Positions 6,961 through 10,606 of a stretch of DNA of 10,606 nucleotides are shown here, in pieces; the stretch's first letter is position 1; every line of letters begins with the position of its first letter. The stretch is from NCBI GenBank assembly GCA_014523625.1, contig JAATVP010000084.1:1-10606 (forward strand). Reading direction: 5' to 3'. Source of the stretch: Nitrososphaerales archaeon TH5896 (GTDB taxonomy: Archaea > Thermoproteota > Nitrososphaeria > Nitrososphaerales > Nitrososphaeraceae). The notes under the pieces were generated by a model. The model made no database searches. It was not told the DNA's origin and saw only the letters and a program-made list of their open reading frames with translations. A program made the position numbers and the translations under genes.

Positions 6961-6991
6961 AAGTCCATTACCAGATAATTCAGGATGAAAC

Positions 6992-7786
6992 ATGAAAGTA
7001 GTACTACTTGCAGGCGGTAAAGGTACAAGAGCGAGGCCATTTAGCGATTTTGTTCCTAAATCAATGATCCCTGTAGACGGTAGACCAGTTATAGATCACG
7101 TTGTAAGATATCTAGCACGGTTTGAGAGTATAGATGAAATTCTTATCGTATGTGAGTTTGATTCTTTTGGAAACCAGATAATAAATTATTTTGAAGGAAA
7201 AGGGAGCATAATCCTCAAAAAGATCTCTTTCATTGAGGACTATAAGAGCGGGACTGGTGGAGCAGTCTTGAGAGCTGAAGATTCGATAAAAAATGGAAGC
7301 GACCCGTTTCTTGTTTGGTTTGCAGATAATCTTTGTGCGTTGAATTTAAATGAATTAGTCAGCCGCTATCATACATTGAAAATGCAACTCAAGGGCGGCA
7401 GAGAAATCACAGGGATTCTTGTAACAAGAAAGCATCGATATGAAGAGACTGGGAGAGTCACTGTCGAAACTAAAGACTGCAACAGAATAAAGGAATTTAT
7501 CGAAAAGCCAGTCGCCGAATTAGAATCCCCCGAAGCACTTGGGATTTATCTATTTAGTAAAATAGTATTCGAATATTTACATCAACAACAAGAAACCGTT
7601 ACTCGAAACAAGCAAATTAGTAGCTTTAACCTATCACATGATGTTTTGGCACACCTGCCTTCGAAAGGTGCTAACCTTTATTCTTACAGTCTGGGCGACA
7701 AGACAGATTGGATAGATATCGAATCACCTGTATATGCGGACAGGAATAGCAAGATTATTAGTAGAATCATTGATCAAATGAGTTAA
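6992..7786 (+). CDS. Sugar-1-phosphate nucleotidyltransferase
   Basis: An NTP_transferase-family enzyme that joins a sugar-1-phosphate to a nucleoside triphosphate (dTTP, UTP, GTP or similar) to give an activated sugar for surface glycans, lipid head groups or protein glycosylation. In the 264-residue product the nucleotide loop LAGGKGTR is at residues 6-13 and is followed by PKSMIPVDGRPV (22-33). GTGGAV lies at 87-92, the metal aspartate is probably D112 in FADN, EFIEKP is at 168-173, the sugar-pocket GIY at 184-186, and the closing DWIDIESPVYAD at 239-250 matches the usual WxDxGTPxxY. It has only the catalytic domain, with no C-terminal left-handed beta-helix, so it is not a bifunctional GlmU. 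Base and sugar specificity cannot be told. The ATG at 6992 is preceded by AGGATG six bases upstream, a partial ribosome-binding site, and by a palindrome over the likely promoter. No glycosyltransferase or sugar-modifying gene is adjacent. Confidence 0.85.
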   Translation: MKVVLLAGGKGTRARPFSDFVPKSMIPVDGRPVIDHVVRYLARFESIDEILIVCEFDSFGNQIINYFEGKGSIILKKISFIEDYKSGTGGAVLRAEDSIKNGSDPFLVWFADNLCALNLNELVSRYHTLKMQLKGGREITGILVTRKHRYEETGRVTVETKDCNRIKEFIEKPVAELESPEALGIYLFSKIVFEYLHQQQETVTRNKQISSFNLSHDVLAHLPSKGANLYSYSLGDKTDWIDIESPVYADRNSKIISRIIDQMS

Positions 7787-7832
7787 TGATTCTGCGTGAT
7801 TGCGTTGCCCGCAGGCTATCTTATGCCTTTCA

Positions 7833-7837
7833 TTTTT
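7833..7837 (+). terminator. Possible T-run terminator after the nucleotidyltransferase gene
   Basis: Five T lie about 47 bases after the stop codon at 7786, within a pyrimidine-rich stretch (GCCTTTCATTTTTG). This is weak evidence, but it is the first U-tract after the gene. Confidence 0.25.
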
Positions 7838-7996
7838 GATCAAAACTCACGTCAGTAGCTCATTTGATTGTTAATGACGAAATCCGTATAGCCCTATTTT
7901 GAAGAGATATCATTAGCAAAAATTCCTACCAGCTTTCATTCTTTTTTATATTGAACCATTTAATTTAGAAGTTTGGAAGCTACCCACTATCGTATC

Positions 7997-8031
7997 AATT
8001 AAGACAAATCTTAAAAAGTGTATTCTTAATT
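7997..8031 (+). repeat. Nested inverted repeats upstream of the DnaJ-ferredoxin gene
   Basis: TTAAGA (7999-8004) and TCTTAA (8009-8014) form a 6-base palindrome with a CAAA spacer. A further TCTTAATT at 8024-8031 is a perfect 8-base inverted copy of AATTAAGA at 7997-8004. Three copies of one half-site in 35 bases, about 70 to 105 bases upstream of the TATA box at 8100, would suit a regulator-binding region. AT-rich DNA produces such repeats by chance, so function is unproven. Confidence 0.35.
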
Positions 8032-8099
8032 AAAATCTCGCATCTAAATCACGAAAAACCAATTTGGGCTAGTATAGGCGGCTCAGGAGGCAGCTCAGG

Positions 8100-8107
8100 A
8101 TATAAAG
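8100..8107 (+). promoter_or_regulatory. TATA box of the DnaJ-ferredoxin gene, beside a GCTCAGGA direct repeat
   Basis: ATATAAAG is centred about 36 bases before the TTG start at 8140, giving a predicted leader of about ten bases. Immediately upstream GCTCAGGA occurs twice (8081-8088 and 8093-8100, 12-base period), a G-rich patch that stands out in AT-rich surroundings and overlaps the position of the TFB recognition element. Confidence 0.45.
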
Positions 8108-8139
8108 GACAGAGGGCATAGAAAAAATATTAAACATAC

Positions 8140-8856
8140 TTGGACCACTTAGGATACTACAAAACACTAGGAGTTTCAGAGAACTCTAGCTATCACGACA
8201 TCAGAAAGGCATACCGTCGGCTGGTCAAAAAACACCATCCTGATAGAAACGCATCAAGTCATTCAGGTGACATGATTAAAAAAATCAACGCAGCCTTTGA
8301 AATTCTTTCGGACAAAGACAAGAGGAAACTGTATGATGTAACAGGTTCAATTCAAAATAGCGGTTTATCCACGGAGACGAAAGTAGCCAAGAAAAGTCAG
8401 CAACCTTCCGATAGCTTCAGAAATCCAGCCGCAAAGCCCAGAAATTCCTACGAGTCCACAGTTTATCCCAATCAGAAAGAAAATCAAGAAACTACTGAAA
8501 GCGAGTACAAAGAATGGAGGCACGAGAGATTCGGGGACAGACAGAGCACAAGAATCAGAAAGGATCCGTCAGTGATCACAGGCGTACCAAAGGTTGAAGA
8601 TGATGACGAGAGCTCCAAGCCACGTGCACGCTTCAACATAACAGTAGAACCCACATTATGTATGGCATTCGGAAGCTGTGAAGTATTGGCGCCCAAAGTA
8701 TTTGTGTTGGAAAAGAACAAGATCATAAACCCTAAGGTTAGAATTGAATCAGAGGACGGTGCTTCATTTGAAGATATATTATCTGCAGCAGAAACCTGTC
8801 CTACAAAGGCTATCAGAATTGTTGATAGACACAGTGGTGAGCAGGTGTTCCCATAG
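8140..8856 (+). CDS. J-domain protein fused to a C-terminal ferredoxin (DnaJ-Fer)
   Basis: A two-domain protein of 238 residues. Residues 5-68 are a J domain with the HPD tripeptide at 33-35 and the helix KINAAFEILSDKDKRKLYD at 48-66, so it should stimulate the ATPase of an Hsp70 (DnaK). Residues 69-163 are a polar, low-complexity linker rich in Ser, Asn, Lys and acidic residues; the Gly/Phe region, zinc repeats and substrate-binding domains of DnaJ are absent. Residues 164-233 are a small ferredoxin: C174-x5-C180, then C220-Pro. The place of the second cysteine in a CxxCxxC motif is F177, so only three cysteine ligands are present, as in [3Fe-4S] ferredoxins. The TTG at 8140 is the only start, since a stop lies three codons before it and the domain begins with the usual YYKTLGV. 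Such fusions are known from Thaumarchaeota and plant/algal chloroplasts; cellular role is unknown. No dnaK or grpE is in the window. Confidence 0.9.
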   Translation: MDHLGYYKTLGVSENSSYHDIRKAYRRLVKKHHPDRNASSHSGDMIKKINAAFEILSDKDKRKLYDVTGSIQNSGLSTETKVAKKSQQPSDSFRNPAAKPRNSYESTVYPNQKENQETTESEYKEWRHERFGDRQSTRIRKDPSVITGVPKVEDDDESSKPRARFNITVEPTLCMAFGSCEVLAPKVFVLEKNKIINPKVRIESEDGASFEDILSAAETCPTKAIRIVDRHSGEQVFP

Positions 8857-9000
8857 CTTTAGTTCGTTTAGACTAGCCAATTATATTGCAACCGTAACCG
8901 TACAGAAAGAATCAGTGGAAGATAATCCATTCTAAATCAGCCAATTCTTGTCCTCCAGGCAAGCAATCTACTCCCGCTTTTAGCAAGATAGAATGACATA

Positions 9001-9008
9001 CATATATT
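9001..9008 (+). promoter_or_regulatory. TATA box of the 54-residue membrane protein gene
   Basis: CATATATT within CATACATATATTTC is centred about 26 bases before the GTG at 9031. That is the spacing at which the first transcribed base would be the G of the start codon, so a leaderless mRNA is predicted. This box is the main support for calling the small gene. Confidence 0.55.
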
Positions 9009-9030
9009 TCAGTAACGCGAATATTAGGAA

Positions 9031-9195
9031 GTGGTTCTTTCAAGCAATAATGTCACCTCGATTATTGCATTAATCATGCTAATACTTGTAGTCGCAACGG
9101 CCTTCTTCGTTCAGACGAATTTTCCTAATCCAATTGCACAACAAATCAGAGAACAGACTCAATTCTCTGATCAAAATAGAGGAAATCTAGGATAG
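9031..9195 (+). CDS. Small single-helix membrane protein (54 residues)
   Basis: A short ORF from GTG 9031 to TAG 9193-9195, not recognised as a known family. The product begins MVLSSNNVTS, has one strongly hydrophobic segment at about residues 11-28 (IIALIMLILVVATAFFVQ), and ends in a polar, glutamine-rich tail (about 29-54) containing PNPIAQQIREQTQFSDQN. It could be a single-pass membrane protein with the tail outside the cell, or an uncleaved signal anchor. It has no cysteine and no heme or metal motif. Support for being real: a well-placed TATA box for leaderless translation, a clean membrane-segment pattern and position as an independent unit 174 bases after the DnaJ-ferredoxin gene. Small membrane subunits of respiratory or ammonia-oxidation complexes look like this, but nothing here links it to one. 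Confidence 0.6.
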   Translation: MVLSSNNVTSIIALIMLILVVATAFFVQTNFPNPIAQQIREQTQFSDQNRGNLG

Positions 9196-9441
9196 AGAGC
9201 ACTTGATAGGATTCTTCCTAAAGTACACTATATGCCTATTCACGTATCACACAAATTATTATGAGGTATCTACTTATTTGCTTCTAATTTCATTTCGCGT
9301 ACGATACTAGGTCAAAAGATCTGAATTATCTTTAGTTACTATAATAAGAGATTTCCAATCACATGATAGCATCATTTTCTGCCCCCTAAACAAGATGTGA
9401 TTTCACAGACTATTGATATTCCTGTCTCTGGTAACAGTGCC

Positions 9442-9448
9442 TTTTTTT
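9442..9448 (+). terminator. T7 run, possible terminator in the gap at 9196-9770
   Basis: This is the longest T-run seen in the gaps between genes, about 250 bases after the 54-residue protein gene. It could end read-through transcription from that gene. It may instead be part of the promoter region that follows directly. Confidence 0.3.
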
Positions 9449-9480
9449 AGTATATATCGTTATGTGTAGACGAAAATTCG

Positions 9481-9613
9481 TGTCCAAAGTCAGTATTATT
9501 GCTAATGCACAAGAGTTGAATTCATAAAATCGTAACAGCGGTGGGGTGAAGCGAAAAAATCAATGGGGATGTGAAGGATGTCGGTGTTTCTAACATGGAA
9601 ATAAGCTCTTTTT
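9481..9613 (+). ncRNA. Speculative small RNA from an orphan promoter
   Basis: The boundaries are inferred from the TATA-like element at 9450-9458 (start about 26 bases later) and the T5 run at 9609-9613, giving roughly 130 bases. The strand is G-rich and C-poor between 9538 and 9586, which limits stable pairing within itself, and I could not find a convincing fold or match to a known RNA class. The alternative is that the stretch codes for a very short cysteine-containing peptide, or is not expressed. Confidence 0.15.
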
Positions 9614-9770
9614 GCCAATCTTCATGATTGCAGCTGATAGCGAGAAATAAAACTTGACAAGACGCTTATTGCCTGCAAACAAAATAATATCAGAACACAA
9701 TTAGAGGTCGCTCATTGAAACAAACCTTACTCGAATATCATTGACCAATAATAAAGAAAACTTGTGAAAA

Positions 9771-10606
9771 TTAGTGGCTTGTAAATGCAAAAAGATTCTT
9801 CTTGTAAACATCTGTTCTTCTGTTCTTTAGAAGTGGAAGCTGCCCTCTCACTTTTATAATATCAGATTTCTTTAATTCAACCACCTCCATCCCTTCTTTA
9901 TTTCCCATATCCAATAGGACAGTCCCAAAGGGATCCACTACCATACTTCTACCAGTGTATATGTTTCCTATTTGATCTGGTGCAATTACATAGATGCCAT
10001 TCTCAATTGCTCTAGCCTTAATGAAAGTCTGCCAATGTTCTTCTTTCATAATTCCATGCACCCATGCTGAAGGAATTACTAGAAGCTCTGCACCCAACAC
10101 GCTCAGTATTCTAGACATTTCTGGAAAGCGAATGTCGTAGCAGATCATGAGACCTATTTTTGCAGCTTCGAATTGAAAAGGTTTCTCAATGCTATTTCCG
10201 GCTAGAAATTTGTCTGATTCTCTAAAGCCCAGCGCGTCGTATAAATGAATTTTTCTGTAACGAGCCATGATCACCCCATCCTTTTTGATTGCAAGTGCAG
10301 AATCAAAGACTTTGCTCTTGCCTCGAACCTTCTCATAAATCGTACTAATAATATCAATTCCATTTTCCTTTGCGTATCGACTTAAAGACTTCACAAAATT
10401 ACCGGTATTTACTGCTTCAGAGATCTCGCTCAATTCGATGGATTTTTGATCTGATGGGGAAAATCCCATTTGAAATTCAGGAAAGCATATGATCTGTGCT
10501 TTCTTATAACGAGCTTCTTTAATGTAGTCCTTTGATTGTGCCAAGTTCTTCACCTTGTCTGTATCTGATTTCATCTGTACAACTGCTATTCGACACAATT
10601 CGCTCA
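9771..10606 (-). CDS. Carbon-nitrogen hydrolase (nitrilase superfamily), start just outside the window
   Basis: A nitrilase-superfamily amidohydrolase that cleaves an amide or nitrile C-N bond; the closest types by motif are the Nit/omega-amidase-like enzymes that hydrolyse deaminated glutathione or alpha-keto amides, but substrate is not settled. Counting from the TTG at 10598, the catalytic triad is E41 in CFPEFQMGF, K116 in YRKIHLYD and C153 in MICYDIRFPEM; a later ARAIENGIYVIAP stretch is also typical. About 276-279 residues is normal. The frame stays open to the window edge: reading back from the TTG gives Leu-Glu-Ser and then a codon ending in TG, so the true start is probably that xTG, with its first base at 10607. 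The product would begin (M)SELCRIAVVQM. Promoter and upstream neighbour are not visible. It is convergent with the 54-residue membrane protein gene, 575 bases away. Confidence 0.88.
   Translation of the reverse strand, partial: SELCRIAVVQMKSDTDKVKNLAQSKDYIKEARYKKAQIICFPEFQMGFSPSDQKSIELSEISEAVNTGNFVKSLSRYAKENGIDIISTIYEKVRGKSKVFDSALAIKKDGVIMARYRKIHLYDALGFRESDKFLAGNSIEKPFQFEAAKIGLMICYDIRFPEMSRILSVLGAELLVIPSAWVHGIMKEEHWQTFIKARAIENGIYVIAPDQIGNIYTGRSMVVDPFGTVLLDMGNKEGMEVVELKKSDIIKVRGQLPLLKNRRTDVYKKNLFAFTSH

Larger units (their letters stand above)
7787..8139. other. 353-base gap upstream of the DnaJ-ferredoxin gene
   Basis: No gene of normal length is seen. It contains a T5 run at 7833-7837 and a T6 run at about 7945 that may end the upstream transcript, a cluster of TTAAGA-type inverted repeats at 7997-8031, and a GCTCAGGA direct repeat with a TATA box at 8081-8107. 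The plus-strand frame from 7969 to the TAG at 8119-8121 is open for about 50 codons, with a glycine/serine-rich end (GGSGGSSGYKGQ), but it has no ATG, GTG or TTG codon, so it is not called as a gene. Confidence 0.45.
9196..9770. other. 575-base gap with an orphan promoter-like element
   Basis: This is the longest gene-poor stretch, between two convergent genes. It contains a T7 run at 9442-9448 directly followed by a TATA-like GTATATATC (9450-9458). About 26 bases further on, near 9480, a transcript could begin. From there a G-rich, C-poor strand runs to about 9590 and a T5 run follows at 9609-9613. In one frame 9462-9524 encodes 21 residues, then a TAA, then an open run to 9591 ending WGCEGCRCF. 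The remaining parts, 9196-9440 and 9615-9770, are AT-rich with many stops and I see nothing in them. Confidence 0.35.

Noticed and set aside
8744..8935. Plus-strand ORF of 63 codons overlapping the end of the DnaJ-ferredoxin gene
   Set aside because: Most of it lies in another frame of the well-supported ferredoxin domain, and the part beyond has no recognisable pattern.
9522..9596. Minus-strand 24-codon ORF beginning MLETPTSFTSPL
   Set aside because: It is very short, with no TATA box at a fitting distance; its unusual composition only mirrors the G-rich plus strand.
1..10606. CRISPR array, tRNA, rRNA, transposase or integrase
   Set aside because: No regularly spaced repeats, T-loop GTTCRANTC motif with flanking stems, rRNA-like segments or recombinase motifs were found on reading either strand.

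Overview
The window looks like chromosomal DNA of an ammonia-oxidising-type archaeon (Thaumarchaeota/Nitrososphaeria), probably the Nitrosocosmicus/Nitrososphaera side. The reasons are: a single-domain archaeal histone gene; an archaeal-type TruD; a J-domain protein fused to a C-terminal ferredoxin, a fusion known from Thaumarchaeota; TATA boxes about 25-30 bases upstream of several start codons with almost no leader; frequent TTG and GTG starts; AT-rich DNA; and wide gaps (my gene calls cover about 72% of the window). The genus is an inference, and no rRNA or marker gene here fixes it. There are no CRISPR arrays, insertion sequences, tRNAs or rRNAs that I can see.

Layout. 195-3085 (+): a PfkB-family sugar/nucleoside kinase, a small winged-helix-like protein and the tRNA pseudouridine synthase TruD. 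3183-3668 (-): an unrecognised four-helix membrane protein convergent with truD. 4160-5074 (-): a stand-alone NAD(P)HX dehydratase (NnrD), transcribed away from 5488-5715 (+), the histone. 5929-6717 (+): a TatD-family metal hydrolase. 6992-7786 (+): a sugar-phosphate nucleotidyltransferase whose promoter overlaps a perfect palindrome. 8140-8856 (+): the DnaJ-ferredoxin fusion. 9031-9195 (+): a 54-residue single-helix membrane protein. 9771 to the right edge (-): a carbon-nitrogen hydrolase whose start codon is cut by the window end.

The genes do not form one pathway or operon. Most have their own promoter-like TATA element and several are followed by T-runs that could terminate transcription. 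The content is mainly housekeeping: metabolite repair (NnrD, possibly the nitrilase-family protein), RNA modification (TruD), chromatin (histone), nucleic-acid or tRNA quality control (TatD family), glycan precursor supply (nucleotidyltransferase) and redox-linked chaperone function (DnaJ-Fer).

The items most worth a second look are the DnaJ-ferredoxin fusion with only three cluster cysteines, the small leaderless membrane protein at 9031-9195, the palindrome on the nucleotidyltransferase promoter, and the 575-base gap at 9196-9770, which holds a strong TATA-like element, an unusual G-rich strand and a possible small RNA or cysteine-containing micro-ORF. I found no clear multi-gene novel system.
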